Shown here: one piece after another, positions 1 to 11,689 of the stretch
How the letters are laid out: the number at the start of each line of letters is the position of its first letter
Numbering within the stretch: the stretch's first letter is position 1
DNA from: Hepsetus odoe
Taxonomy: Eukaryota > Chordata > Actinopteri > Characiformes > Hepsetidae
Direction: 5' to 3'
Length of the DNA: 64,000 nucleotides
Assembly (NCBI GenBank): GCA_017165825.1
Contig: CM029372.1
Coordinates: forward strand, 24,219,066 to 24,283,065
Notes under the pieces: model-generated
What the model saw: only the letters and a program-made list of their open reading frames with translations
The model's database searches: none
Told to the model about the DNA's origin: nothing
Program-made: the position numbers and the translations under genes

Positions 1-97
<97 letters not shown>

Positions 98-98
98 T

Positions 99-134
<36 letters not shown>
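1..134. repeat. (TA)n then (GA)n microsatellite
   Basis: An almost pure TA run to about position 100 passes into a GA run to about 134. It fills the left edge, so its true length is unknown. Confidence 0.95.
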
Positions 135-138
<4 letters not shown>

Positions 139-552
139 AGATTTTGCACCTCAAAAAAGTCTAAAGTAGTCCGTGTGTACAGCTTGTATAACAGTCTAAA
201 TTTGCTCTCCCCTCAAAATAACTCAACACACAGCCATTAATGTCTAAACCACTGGCAACAAAAATGAGTGCACCCCTAAGTGAAAATGTCCACATTGTGT
301 CCAATTGGCCATTTTCCCTCCCCGGTGTCATGTGACTCGTTCGTGTTACAAGCTCTCAGGTGTGAATGGGGAGCAGGTGTGTTAAATTTGGTGTTATCGC
401 TCTCACACTCTCTCATCCTGGTTACTGGAAGTTCAACATGGCACCTCATCGCAAAGAACTCTCTGAGGATCTGAAAAACAGATGTGTTGCACTCCATGAA
501 GACGACCTAGGTTATTAGAAGATTGCCAACACCCTGAAACTGAGCTGGAGCA

Positions 553-1010
553 CAGGGTTTGTGGGTAATGTCTGTAAGAAGAGTTAAATACAGTGCCTAA
601 CAAGTAAATATTGTTATAAGCATGTTAGTTAGCTTTCTAAGCTACAGAAAAGGCAGTATTTTATATGTTTGTGTGTGTGCGTCTGTTTGATTCCCATCCC
701 GAATATCTTCTCATGTGTCCTGGGAATTGAGAAAAAATCGCTCCTTACTCCAAACTCTTGAAATGTGGTGGTACTTCCAAAACAAAAGCTTGTGCATTAA
801 TATGTTGCTAACAACAATGAATGTGTACAGCTGAGATTCTGAGATAGTACGCCGTTGTCAGGTTTGGGGCAGTCTAAACAAACACTGAGACGTTGCTTAG
901 TCATTCACGTAAAGCTTGAAAAAATGATGTAATCTGCAGAATTACACTCTAGGCTACTCCAGGCTTTCTCTGTGAGTGTCAATATCACCCACAGAGAAAG
1001 CCCTGTGTGT
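553..1010 (+). repeat. Unclassified dispersed repeat, copy 1
   Basis: About 450 bases match 2995-3490 at clear but imperfect identity, starting with CAGGGTTTGTGG and ending at a hairpin. In this copy it interrupts the Tc1 transposase. The hairpin arms GGCTTTCTCTGTG (962-974) and CACAGAGAAAGCC (990-1002) are also kept in copy 2. No coding capacity was recognised. Confidence 0.7.
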
Positions 1011-1329
1011 GGATAGTGTTGTTTTACATTGCTGATCCACGGCTTATAGAAAGCAGAAGTAAGTGGAGTTGCTTCTGTTTTTAACTGGGCTGCTATTGTA
1101 TCGCCAGTAATGTCATTTATTATATGATACAGTCACATGCTGATAGAAATGACCAGCTCCAGAAAGACTCTTTAAAGGTTGCAGAGAGAAGCATCCAACT
1201 TACTTCAATGATCAGCAGCATGTGGTGCAGGGGTTCAACCTATCAGTGCTGTCAGTTTGCTAAAGACAAGCAGACCAAGGACATGGATTACTGGACCCAT
1301 GTCCTGTGGTCTGATAATAATAATAATAA

Positions 1330-1547
1330 TCCTTTATTTATAATCCCACGAATGGGAAATTCGCTCTCTGCATTTCACCCATACACATATGTGCAGCAGT
1401 GGGCTGCTATTGAAAGCGCCCGGGGAGCAGTGATGGGGACGGCACCTTGCTCAAGAGTACCTCAGGGCAACCTGCTGGGAAGGGGTTCGAACCCCTGATC
1501 CTCCGATCATGTGGCTGACTCCCTAACCACTAGGCCACCGCTGCCCT
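1330..1547 (-). mobile_element. tRNA-derived SINE family A, minus copy inside the Tc1 element
   Basis: Read on the minus strand it starts with a tRNA-like head: box A-like TGGCCTAGTGGTTAG and box B-like GGTTCGAACCCC, followed by GAGGTACTCTTGAGCAAGG. This family recurs about 30 times in the window, in both orientations; full copies are about 230-240 bp and end in AGTCACTTTCACTT. The 3' end of this copy is shortened. It splits the transposase between 1312 and 1548. Confidence 0.85.
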
Positions 1548-1757
1548 ATACCTGCCATCTGATGAGACCAAGATGAACTTATTTGGTTCAGGTGGTGTCA
1601 AGCGTGTGTGGCGGCAACCAGGTGAGGAGTACAAAGACAAATGTGTCTTGCCTATAGTCAAATATGGAGATGAGAGTGTCATGGTTTGGGGCTGCGTGAG
1701 TGCTGGCACTGGGAAGCTACTGTTCTTTGAGGGAACCATGAATGCCAACATGTGCAG

Positions 1758-2340
1758 ACTGGGGAAAGCCCATCTCCCACCTTCCATCCTCACCATCTTT
1801 TACAGAGGAACCATTGAGAGCATCCTGAGCGGCTGCATTACTGCCTGGTACGGGAACTGCAACGTCTTAGACCGCAAGTCCCTACAACGGGTAGTGAGAA
1901 CAGCTGAGAAGATCATCGGGATCTCTCTGCCTGCTGTACAGGACATCTTCACCACTCGCTGCATCCGCAAAGCAACCAGCATTGTGGATGATCCCTCCCA
2001 CCCGTCCCACACTCTCTTCTCCCTCCTGCCATCTGGAAAAAGGTTCCACAGCATACGGGCCTCCACTTCCAGGATGGGAACTAGCTTCTTCCCCCTGACC
2101 TTTAAACTGACAATATCCTCACAATTACTACTCTTCCAACCACATATCAACTATTTATTATTTTTTACTTTATTGCACATCGCACTTTACTGTACTGATG
2201 ACGCTGCTTTGTTTGTTGTCATATGTGTAGCACCAGGTTACTGGAGGAGCATTATTTCGTTTCACTGTGTACTGTGTATATGGCTGAAATGACAATAAAA
2301 TCCCACTTGACTTGACTCGACTTGACTTGACTTGACATAC
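1758..2340 (+). mobile_element. L2/CR1-like LINE, 3' end
   Basis: The plus strand encodes the C-terminal end of a non-LTR reverse transcriptase, including LPPSILTIFYRGTIESIL and DPSHPSHTLFSLLPSGKR, with a 3' UTR and a (CTTGA)n tail. This 5'-truncated form recurs at 3595-4100, 6754-7345 and 14580-14735, and inverted at 40535-40775. It is inserted inside the Tc1 transposase. The clade is inferred from protein similarity. Confidence 0.8.
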
Positions 2341-2881
2341 TGAAGCAGAGCAGGATCCCCTCCCTTCAGAAACTGGGACAAAGAACAGTATTCCAACATG
2401 ATAACCACACCAAACACACCTCCAAGACGACCACGGCCTCGCTACAGAAACTGAGGGTGAAGGTGCTGGACTGGCCAAGCATGTGTCCAGACCTAAACCC
2501 TATTGAGCCTCTTTGGGGCATCCTCAAATGGAAGATGGAGGAGCGGAAGGTCTCTAACATCCACCAGCTCCGTGACTTCATCATGGAGGAGTGGAAGAGG
2601 ATTCCAGAGGCAACCTGTGAAGCGCTAGTGAACTCAAGAGAGTTCAGGCAGTGCTGGAAAATAATAGTGGCCACACAAAATATTGACACTTTAGGCACAG
2701 TGTGGACATATTTCACTTAGGGGTGTACTCACTTTTGTTGCCAGTAGTTTAGAGATTTATGGCTGTGATGAGTAATTTTGAGGGAAAATGTGCTCTGTTA
2801 TACAAGCTGTACACACGGACTACTTTACACTGTATCAAAGTGTCCTATCTTCAGTGTTGTCCCATCAAACACACGAGAAAA

Positions 2882-2922
2882 TGAGTGAGTGAGTGAGTGA
2901 GTGAGTGAGTGAGTGAGTGAGT
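2882..2922. repeat. (GAGT)n microsatellite
   Basis: About ten GAGT units lie at the right edge of the Tc1 element. Confidence 0.95.
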
Positions 2923-2994
2923 AGAGTGTTTTTCATTCTGAAATTGTATTTTTGTGCTTTTTTCCATTGTTCCTCCTGAAAGGAACAGTGCAGA

Positions 2995-3143
2995 CACAGG
3001 GTTTGTGGATAATGTCTGAAAGAAGAGTTTTAATGATTTGTTTTAGTTTAATACCACTCTTAATGCAGTGACTAAACAAATAAATATTTTTATAAATGTG
3101 TTAGTTAGCATACTAAGCTACAGATAAGGCAGTTTTTTATGCT

Positions 3144-3177
<34 letters not shown>

Positions 3178-3490
3178 ATTTCTATCCCAAACATCTTCTC
3201 ATGTTTTTTGGGAATTGAGTAAAATGTCACTCCTCACTCTTGAAATATGGCGGAACTCTCAAAAGCGAGTGTTTGTTCACGCTTGTGCATTAATATGTTG
3301 CTAAGCAACAACAATTAATCCATGTTTACAGCTGAGATAGTACGGCGTTGTCAGGTTTGGAGCAGCCTAAACAAACACTGAGATGTTGCTTAGTCATTCA
3401 CGTATAACTTGAAAAAATGCTGTAATCTGCAAAATTACACTCCAGGCTTTCTCTGTGAGTGTCAAGATCACCCACAGAGAAAGCCCTGAT
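2995..3490 (+). repeat. Unclassified dispersed repeat, copy 2
   Basis: This is the second copy of the 553-1010 segment, lengthened by a (GT)n tract near 3143-3173. The terminal hairpin is kept (arms 3445-3457 and 3473-3485). Confidence 0.7.
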
Positions 3491-3594
3491 TGCCAGCATG
3501 CAGTGCTGCCGTGGCCTAATGACAGGAGACAAGGATTCTCCTTGTCCAAGGATCCAAGAATTTTGGAACGCAATGGCTAATATCTCATGCAGGG

Positions 3595-4100
3595 ATCAAA
3601 AAAAGCAAACTGAAGAGATGGTTGTTGACTTTAGGAGACCATGTAGTGACCAACAAGTTTCTTGGTGTTTACATAACAGACAACCTCACATGGACCCTCA
3701 ATACCAGCGCCATCGCAGAGAAAGCCCAGCAGCGTCTCTACTTCCTCCGCAGACTGTGGAGAGCCCATCTCATACCACCCATCCTCAACATGTTCTACAG
3801 AGAAACCACTGACAAGATCCTAGCAGCATTACTGCCTGGTACAGTAACTGCATTGTCATAGTGAGGAGAACTGAGAAGATCAACGGTGTTTCTCTGCCTT
3901 CTGTTCAAGACATTTTCACCACTCGCTACATCCCCAAGGCAAATGACATTGTGAATGTTCCCTCACACCCGTCCCACACGCTCTTCTCCCTCCTGCCGTC
4001 CAGAAAAAGGTCCCATAGCATACTGACCTTCACTACCAGGTTGGGAAACAGTTTCTTCCCTTTCTCAATCGGACTCTTGAAATGTAACTGACTCTTCTAC
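3595..4100 (+). mobile_element. L2/CR1-like LINE fragment, decayed
   Basis: Readable pieces include FLGVYITDNLTWTLNTSAI, KAQQRLYFLRRLWRAHL and VPSHPSHTLFSLLPSRKR, split by frameshifts near 3640 and 3855. It is the same family as 1758-2340 but reaches further into the reverse transcriptase end. Confidence 0.8.
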
Positions 4101-4149
4101 TCCCTTTGCTCTCCCTCCACCTCTTCCTGTTTATGCACAAAGTCACTTT

Positions 4150-5460
4150 ATTATCATTACTTATTAAGTTATTATTACTATTATTATTATTTAATTTGCA
4201 AATCCACAAACATTAGACTGCTGCTCTGCTCCATCCACATACTGTCAGTGTCAGCACACAGCACAACACACAGCGAACCACAATTAAATCACACCTCTGC
4301 ATTTAACAAATGAGCACTAAAAATAAGTGTGTTGTAATGATGTGGACTTATTTTCACAAAAAAAGCCAGCAAAATACATCAGTTGACCTAAAGGGTGTTC
4401 AAAGCTTTGCTAACTCATTAATAATGTGATTAATATTAGATTCATTGTGTAAGACATGAAACGAACCAATGAACAAAGGTGAGAAAAAAAGCACCAACAT
4501 ATTTGGCAGTAAAATCCTCAGCAGTTTTGGCACCTCCTGTTGTCCACAGGATGTGACAGCAGAAAATATGGCCTCACATCACAAGATACAAATCACCCAT
4601 CAGTGTTAACAGAAATCAGATTAGTACAAGTAGGGAAATGAATAAGCACAGCTCTATTTCGCACTTTGCACTTACATAAACGTGATGATAAATATCTTGC
4701 CCGGGACAGAACGACTAAAACGTGTCAAAATGCTGATGATTCAACACATGCCTTGTCACCTATGAAGCACAGATGCAAGCAGTTTCATACTCAGCTACAC
4801 CCTGTTAGACTCGATAAATGAAACTGACTCATTTTTCTTTACTGATGTTAGAAGAAATGATGCTGTGTGGAGAAGCATTGTGTACTCATTCAGCAATAAA
4901 TCCCACTCTCATGCACTCCTAACATGGGCTCTTTTGCAGGTTCCAGGAAAGTCTACTGCTGACCAAGGTGCTGAAGCCACACCCTTCATGAGCAAGACTG
5001 GCATGAAGATGAGATTTCAGCACGGTGTTGTGAAACGTTCTCCCATGCTCAGGGGAGGTTCCACCCAGGAGAAGTTGGCATAACTGGGGATCAAAGCTAA
5101 TGGACCACTTCTCCTGGAAAGCCACAGTTACAAGTGCTGTGCTCTGGTCAAGATCAGGGTCGGACGCCATGGATTCCTTTAAGGAATGCAATGCGCGTGA
5201 AGATAGGACTTCAAGTTGGAGCTCCAAAGTACAGAAGGACGTTAATGAAAGAAAAGGAAATGTGAGCTGAGGCAGACGTTATAGATGAAATGGTTTTAAG
5301 CTGATCTTTCCTGCAGTGTGTGAAACATTTTTTATCAATGATCTAATGGCCTTTAAATGTAGCCTTTAGCTTTCGCTTATCTTACAAAGGTCTGTGTTTA
5401 GTGTTCTGGAAGAGCATGACTACATTATTTATAGGAAGCACAACAGAAATTATTAATAGT
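4150..5460. other. Intergenic, nothing recognised
   Basis: The stretch is AT-rich with several short ORFs lacking any recognisable domain or codon pattern. No repeat family seen elsewhere in the window was identified. Confidence 0.5.
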
Positions 5461-5462
5461 AA

Positions 5463-5700
5463 GGCAGCGGTAGCCTAGAGCTTAGGCAGTTGGCCCCAGG
5501 ATCAGAAGGTTGTGGGTTTGATTCCCAAACCAATAGGCTGCTCTGAGGTACCCTTGAGCAAGGTATCATCCCCATCACTGCTCCCCAGGCCCTTTAAATC
5601 GCTGCCCCCTGCTGCACGTGTGTGTATGAGTGAAACGCAGCGGTTGAATTTCGTTGTGCTGTGCTATTCTTCACAATAACAAAAAAAGTCACTTTCACTT
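5463..5700 (+). mobile_element. tRNA-derived SINE family A, full length
   Basis: It runs from GCAGCGGTAGCCTAG through GAGGTACCCTTGAGCAAGGT to the tail AAGTCACTTTCACTT. Both ends are present. Confidence 0.85.
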
Positions 5701-6753
5701 AATAAAGCCTCAAACAGTGGTGGCTAATAAGACAAGACTGATTATGTTTTCAATTTATTTTGTATGAACACTATAATAAATCAAAGAAAAAGTTTCGCAG
5801 CTGCTCCAGGTCTCCAGGATGGGAAACATGCCCTGCTGCTGTTAAGAGGTCTCATTATAGATATTCTAAGGACCTGTATCTGGCCACTTCAGAACTCTTC
5901 TGCAATTTGTCTTCACCATCTCTACTTTCCGAAGAATGCTTTGCGTCATTATCCTGCCGGGAAAATCCCAAGGCATCCATTTGTAGAATAAGCTAAGCAA
6001 ACCCAAATTACCATGTCTGTGAGCCTCCATATTTGACCATGTTCCTTTCTTTGAGGGACTGACTTCATTTTATGAAATTGGAACAGTGACACAGTGAAGA
6101 TTCAGAATCTGCTCTCTAACTCTATACCAGACAATTGTCCTCATTCTCAAGTTATGTTCCCCAGAGTCCATAAAAACACATGCACCTAGCTCATTGTTTC
6201 CAGCAGAGATCTATGAGCGATATTTAACCCTCTTTAGGAATAAATTGCACCAGAGCTCTTTAGTGTATGATGGGTTCAGAAAACATTCTGTAATCAACTT
6301 AACATCACTATGTTCTTTAATCATCTACTTACTGTAAACCAAAGTAGTTCAAGAGACCATGTTGTGACTACTCTCCACTGAGCACTGTTGGATTCTCCGA
6401 TTGAGAAAGAGGTTCGAAATGTCAGTGATGAGGCGAAGAGGTTTTGAAGCTATAGCAAAGTTTATTAACAGAAGAGTAATAAAGTTCTTACAGGTTGTTC
6501 AAGTGACCGGTCAATGTTTCTCTCTCTGTGCTGAATCCTCTCTCCTACTTGCACAGTTCAGGGTGTGCCTTTTTATCTATCACCCGGGAGCTCCAAGGCC
6601 TCTGGTGGAGCCACCTAAGACTATGACTATGACCTTGTTTGGGTGTTTTGACTTGCTAAGAATGAGCAGAGAAAATAGAGTTGCAGGTGGTAATGTGTGG
6701 GTTTAGGGTGTGGGAGGGAATAGTTTTACAGAATTTAATTCCCAAATCTCCCA
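5701..6753. other. Intergenic, nothing recognised
   Basis: Short ORFs at 5760-5996 and 6401-6706 show no domain, no splice-consistent partners and no conservation that I recognise. Confidence 0.45.
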
Positions 6754-7345
6754 AATCCATCAGCATCAACAGCTCCCATGTGGAGATGGTCACATCTGAG
6801 AACCCCACCCTCATTATCAGCTCCAACACCAAAAAAGCCCAGCAGCTCTTCTTCCTGCGGAGGCTAAGGAGAGCCCACCTTCACCCACCCAACCCCATCA
6901 CATTTTACAGAAGGACCATTGAGAGCAACCTGAGCAGCAGCATCACTGCCTGGCATGGGGACTGCAGCATCTCCAACCGCAAGTCCCTTCAAGGGATAGT
7001 GAGGACAGCTGAGAAGATCATTGAGGTCTTTTTGCCTTCTGTCCAGGACATTTTCACTTGCTGCATACATGCAACCAGCATTGTGGACGACCCCACACAC
7101 CTGTCCCACACAGTCATCTCACTCCTGTCATCCAGGAAGATGTCCGTAGCTCATGCTACCGGGATGGGAAATAGGCCATCAGCGTTCTGGAGCAGAACTG
7201 ACTCACACATGACTCTGATATACTTGTTTGCACATGTATTATTATTAAAATGTAACCATTGCACCATGCTCTTGGAGGAACATTGTTTGTTTCACTGTGT
7301 ACTGTGTATATGGTTGAAATGACAAAAGCCTACTTGACTTGACTC
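6754..7345 (+). mobile_element. L2/CR1-like LINE 3' end, third copy
   Basis: It encodes KKAQQLFFLRRLRRAHLHPP and VRTAEKIIEVFLPSVQDIFT, then a 3' UTR ending in GAAATGACAAAAGCC and a short (TTGAC) tail. The frame breaks near 7140-7190. Confidence 0.8.
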
Positions 7346-7540
7346 CAAACTGTCCAGCCTGAGCTGTCCCTCTAGTACACTTTTTCCTAATCCAGTCCAC
7401 TCCCAATACAAATCTCAGGGTCTTCAGCTCTGCCACTTCCAGTTCCACTGCCTGTCTTTTTGTCAGCACCACTGTCTCCAACCTACATAACATAGCTGGT
7501 CCCACCACTATCTTGTAAAAATTCTTGATTTTGTATTTGA
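7346..7540 (-). mobile_element. RTE-like LINE fragment
   Basis: On the minus strand this matches the late reverse transcriptase region of the element at 17958-21112 (YRTVVRPAMLYGLETVALTK-like). It directly abuts the L2-like tail. Frameshifted and truncated at both ends. Confidence 0.7.
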
Positions 7541-7547
7541 TCTCATT

Positions 7548-7748
7548 TGCATTTGCAGCATTTTTAACAGACGCTCTTATCCAGAGTAACTTCCGTGTTA
7601 CGTGGACAGTCCCCCTGGAGCAATTCCGGGTTAAGGGTCTTACTCAGGGATAAAGGGGTGGTAGTGCCAGAGGTGGGGTTCAAATCTAGGACCTTTTGAG
7701 CCCTAGGTCTATAGGCAAGTATTCTACCACTAGACCACCACCACCCTT
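7548..7748 (-). mobile_element. tRNA-derived SINE family B
   Basis: On the minus strand the head reads GTGGTCTAGTGGTAGAATAC with a degenerate box B (GATTTGAACCCCACC). The other end carries GCATTTTTAACAGACGCTCT, matching the GCATTTAGCAGACGCTCTTA end of copies at 24345 and 42106. Family B differs from family A outside the tRNA-like head. Confidence 0.7.
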
Positions 7749-8504
7749 TGACAGGTTCTGTAAAGTATGTGGAAAGGAAATTTTTTTGCAGTATGAGAGT
7801 GTGATGCATAGAAAAAAGAGTTGCCAGTGGGTCTGATAAAGATCAAGCATTTTGCTAATTTGACACATTAAGGGTTTCTGTGATCAAAACATAAAAAAAA
7901 TGTTTTCTTCAGCTTGTAATGCTTTTTGCTGCCAGTAATGCTGTTAGCAATTCATGATTACCTGTGTCATAGTTCCTCTCAGTAGGTGTAAGCTTGCTAG
8001 AGAAGAAACCACAGGGGTGGAGTTTAGGTAAATTGCCCTGATGTCGGGAAAGCACTGCACCAAGCTGAGAAGCAACAGCTTAAACCATTGAAGGTAGACT
8101 GAGGTCTAAGAGTTTCACTGGAGCGTAGGTTTTCCCCTAAAAGTGAAATGAGAAATATGGTCCTAAAAATACAACCTTGTAAAAAATGGCAATTTAGCAA
8201 AATCCAGTAATCTTTAAATCATAAGTGGTTAGGGCAGTTTAGTCCTGACGTTAACATCATGAATCATTGTTGCTTTTTCAGTCACCCAAGTAAGAAAATG
8301 AAAACTTATTCCCTTGAAGACATGCAAACCAGACATGTTTTCACTACCATTCTTTTTCATCATTCTTCACCTCAGCATTTTCTATTTACTACTGGGGATT
8401 ATGCTTTATTTACTTCAAACCCAGAATGAGACCCCGTGAACTCTTAAGCTCCCGTAAACTCCATGTATAGTCTTTAAATAAAAATAAAAATGCCGGTTGC
8501 TTGA
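7749..8504. other. Intergenic, nothing recognised
   Basis: No convincing gene, RNA or repeat family was seen. Confidence 0.45.
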
Positions 8505-8715
8505 ATTGGATGATATTCCCAGCCAAAGAGGAGAAGAGAAAGACCAAAGAGGAGGTTTATGGACGTGGTGAGAGAGGACATGCAGGTGGTCGGTTTGAAG
8601 GAGGAAGATGCAGAGGACTGGAAGAAAAGGAGATGGATGATCCGCTGTGGTGACCCCTAAACGGGAGCAGCCATAAAGAAAACAAAGGAGAAGAAGAAGA
8701 TAAATAATGACTGTA
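8505..8715 (+). mobile_element. RTE-like LINE 3' end
   Basis: It matches the last codons and 3' end of the element at 17958-21112: RRPKRRFMDVVREDMQVVG-like coding, GACCCCTAAACGGGAGCAGC, then a GAAGAA-rich tail. A 5'-truncated plus-strand insertion. Confidence 0.8.
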
Positions 8716-9194
8716 GGATTACAGCTTTGTTTAAAGCTGGAATTAAACTGCCTCAACAGATCAAGGATAAAGAAATGAATGCAATGAAGAATGAACGAGA
8801 TTTGATCTCAAACAATGTCATGTCTAAGACCAAGACACCAGTTTCATTGCTGGACAAAATAACCATCTCAAACAGAGCCAGAATTAGCCTTTATTTTCGC
8901 AAGCTGGAGGGAGTTCTAGCAAGTTTGTGGAAATTGCCTAGACGGGGATAAGAGCAAAGAGCAAATGTATTTACATATCAGAAAAATAGCATAGCACTGT
9001 TAGAGACGTTGTGCTGGACAAGTGTGAAAGGAGGCATAGAGCACATCACAGTGAGACTGATTTACCACACTTGTAAAACATTTCATGTGGCCAAATCACT
9101 TCGTACTCTGAATGAACTCTGAATGTCTCTAAATTCTTAATGTCATGTTAGTCTTCCACCCATGACCAGTCCAGTGAGTTCTCCATTGACCTGG

Positions 9195-9362
9195 AAAAAG
9201 AAAGATCTCATGATCTGAAGGTCATGGGTTATCTAGGAACCGCCCCATCACTGCTCCCTGGGTTCTGGATAAGGCTGCCCACTGCATAATGTTAAATGCA
9301 GAGAAAGCATTCTGTTCTGGTGTGTTCACGATGACAAACAGTCACATTCACTTCACTTTCAC
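9195..9362 (+). mobile_element. SINE family A, degraded
   Basis: The body (ATCACTGCTCCCTGGG) and 3' tail (CAGTCACATTCACTT) are present, while the tRNA-like head is largely lost. Confidence 0.6.
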
Positions 9363-9364
9363 AA

Positions 9365-10168
9365 CATCTTGTTCAAAGTGGCACACAGAAGAAGGTCACA
9401 TTTCCCTCCAACTAGAAAGCACACAGTGATCCACAACTAAATACTTCTCAGCATTTGACCCGCATGTACCGTGCAGCAGTGGGCAGGCACATACAGTACT
9501 GTGCAAAAGTTTTAGGCAGGTGTGGAAAAAATGCTTTAAACAAGAATGCTTTCAGAAATGGAAGTGTTCATCATTTATTTTCATCAATCAACAAAATGCA
9601 GTGAATGAACAAAAGAGAAATCTAAATCAAATCAGTATTTGGTGTGACCACCCTTTGCCTTCAAACAGCATCAGTTCTTCTAGGTACACTTGCACACAGT
9701 TTTTGAAGGAACTCGGCTGGTAGGTTGTTCCAAACATCTTGGAGAACTGAGCACAGATCTTCTGTGGATGTAGCTTCCTCACATCCTTCTGTCTCTTCAT
9801 GTAATCCAGACACACTGGATGATGTGGAGATCAGGGCTCTGTGGGGGCCAGAAGAACTGATGCTGGTTTGAAGGCAAAAGGTAGAAACACCAGATATTGA
9901 TCTGATTTAGATTTTTCTTTTGTTCGCTCACTTTGCATTTTGTAAATTGATAAAAATAAACAATCATTATTTATATTTCTGAAAGCATTCTTTGTTTACA
10001 GCATTTTTTCACACCTGCCTAAAACCTTTGCACAGTACTGTATATACGGCACCGGGGAGCAATGTTTGGGATGGTACCTTGCTCAAGGGTAGCTAAAGGT
10101 AATCTACTGGTCTGGGACTTGATCCCCCAACCTTCTGATTACGGAGCCTAGTCCCTAAAAACTGGGCC
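9365..10168 (-). mobile_element. SINE family A split by a TA-flanked transposon
   Basis: The 3' half of a minus-strand SINE (9365-9493, with ACCGTGCAGCAGTGGGCAG) resumes at 10043 (GGCACCGGGGAGCA) and runs to the tRNA-like head near 10168. The intervening 9494-10040 is a separate element, so the SINE is the older insertion. Confidence 0.75.
9494..10040. mobile_element. 0.55-kb Tc1/mariner-like non-autonomous element, copy 1
   Basis: The ends are inverted: CAGTACTGTGCAAAAGTTTT at the left, and AAAACCTTTGCACAGTACTG at the right, flanked by TA on both sides as expected for Tc1/mariner insertion. Longer inverted similarity (GAAAGCATTCTT, CACACCTGCC) extends inward. A 62-codon minus-strand ORF may be a transposase relic. 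A near copy lies at 25563-26100. Confidence 0.8.
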
Positions 10169-10930
10169 AAAGACATGTTTTCATACATTTGTGAATTTTT
10201 GTGTTCATTTAAGGCCTGAAGAAGTTGAAAAGGTGCTTGTTCAGTCACTGTTTGAAGACATTGAGGGTCTCAGCAGTTCTAATGGACAGGGGATGTTTGT
10301 TCCACCACTTAGGACCTGAGACTGGAGAATGGGCATGGGAGGTCAAGTCAGGCAATTCTTGACACTCTCAGACAGCAGGCTGTGACCCAAAATTTGATCA
10401 TTATGGTCAGTTAATAAAAGAACATGGAAGCAATTTCTGGTTTGGAACAAGAAACATTTTTTAGACTGAATAGTTCCAAATTGGAAGCAGACATGATGTT
10501 AGATTTCCTCCAGTCTACAAATAGAAACCTTGTTTTAAATAAGAGAAGTTACAATTATGTGTTGAGCTCACACAGTGAGCCTGACCTTGAAAGAGCTGAA
10601 GAAAGATTCATACTGTGACTGAAAAAAATCTTTCTTGAAAGGCTTCCTCTGAAAAGTAAACATTTAGAAGTGCATGTTGGCAGAGGATAGAGCCAGTTAG
10701 TTTAAACATCCAGCTTGCTGTTGAAAAGGTTGCTTTAAATGGATGCCTTGCTGCCTTTCTAAACAGGTACCAATCCGATTAGAGGGAAGCAGCTGTACAT
10801 TAATGAAGCAAACATAGAGCTCTGACCTTATTTGGTTTCAAATTGGCCACAGGTCTTTACTAATGACAAAGTTTTCAATGGCTTCCCCTGGATATATTTC
10901 AGTTAGAACGGATAGATAGACCCACAAAGA
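10169..10930. other. Intergenic, nothing recognised
   Basis: A 64-codon ORF (10424-10618) has no recognisable features. Confidence 0.4.
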
Positions 10931-10932
10931 GA

Positions 10933-11088
10933 TGAGCCAGCAGTGGGCTAGTGGTTAAGGACCAGGCCCCATTATTGAAGGGTCATGGGTTCAAGTCTCA
11001 GATCATCAGGTTACCCTGCACATTGTTATGATTCAGTCTGGTGTTTGTACCATGACAAAATAGTCCTTTCACTTTTATCTTCACTTTC
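10933..11088 (+). mobile_element. SINE family A, internally shortened
   Basis: The tRNA-like head (GTGGGCTAGTGGTTAAGGA, GGGTTCAAGTCTC) is joined to a short 3' part ending near TAGTCCTTTCACTT. Confidence 0.65.
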
Positions 11089-11238
11089 TCTTCACATAGA
11101 TCTCGTAGATGGCTGGACATTGGAGTCAATTCGGATTTCATCAGAATCCCTGCTCTTGAGCGCCCCCTATGGTGCAAAACTGACCCATTCCAGTAAACCA
11201 AGTTATAAAGGACCCATATCCTGCACTTGTCTGCACTA

Positions 11239-11239
<1 letters not shown>

Positions 11240-11316
<77 letters not shown>
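11240..11316. repeat. (TG)n(TA)n microsatellite
   Basis: A short TG run grades into about 56 bases of TA. It accounts for the long ORF spanning it, which is not a gene. Confidence 0.95.
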
Positions 11317-11321
<5 letters not shown>

Positions 11322-11629
11322 TGATATATGTTTTGAAGATTAACTGCTTGGACTGTGGAGTAAATGGTACATTATTAAACATTCATATTTTACCATTAAA
11401 TAGTGCTATGAGCTGGCTAAATAGCTCTACTAAGGTCATATTTGAGTCTGTAGCAATGCTCTCATGTACCCGGGTAGCTTGCTTGTTTAACTTGCCTGAA
11501 ATTCAGTTATTTTCAATCATGTTGATTACCAACCATTATCATTTTATTTTCTCTGCTAAGAAAGAAAGGCTTAGGAGTCGTTGTCTGTTACTCTCCAGTT
11601 TGTCTGTGTTCTCAGCAGTGTTGAGGGGA

Positions 11630-11680
11630 GATACAAAGCGGGTGTACCTAATAAAGTGGCGTGTCAGTGTACCCGATCTA
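11630..11680. mobile_element. Possible DNA-transposon terminus
   Basis: GGTGTACCTAATAAAGTGGC resembles a terminus common among fish non-autonomous DNA transposons. This rests on family memory and no second end was found. Confidence 0.35.
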
Positions 11681-11689
11681 TTGTTGGCA

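Larger units (their letters stand above)
150..2870 (+). mobile_element. Tc1-like DNA transposon, broken by nested insertions
   Basis: Long terminal inverted repeats are visible: the left one (about 155-300) includes ACAAAAATGAGTGCACCCCT and its inverted partner lies near 2700-2850. The transposase begins near 438 (MAPHRKELSEDLKNR) and stops within about 40 codons. Further pieces lie at 1124-1312, 1548-1757 (GTGKLLFFEGTMNANMC) and 2340-2720 (DLNPIEPLWGILKWKMEE, the end of the DDE catalytic region in Tc1 families). The gaps are explained by an unknown repeat (553-1010), a SINE (1330-1547) and an LINE end (1758-2340). The element cannot encode an active protein. Assignment to Tc1/mariner is secure, the subfamily is not. 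Confidence 0.85.
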
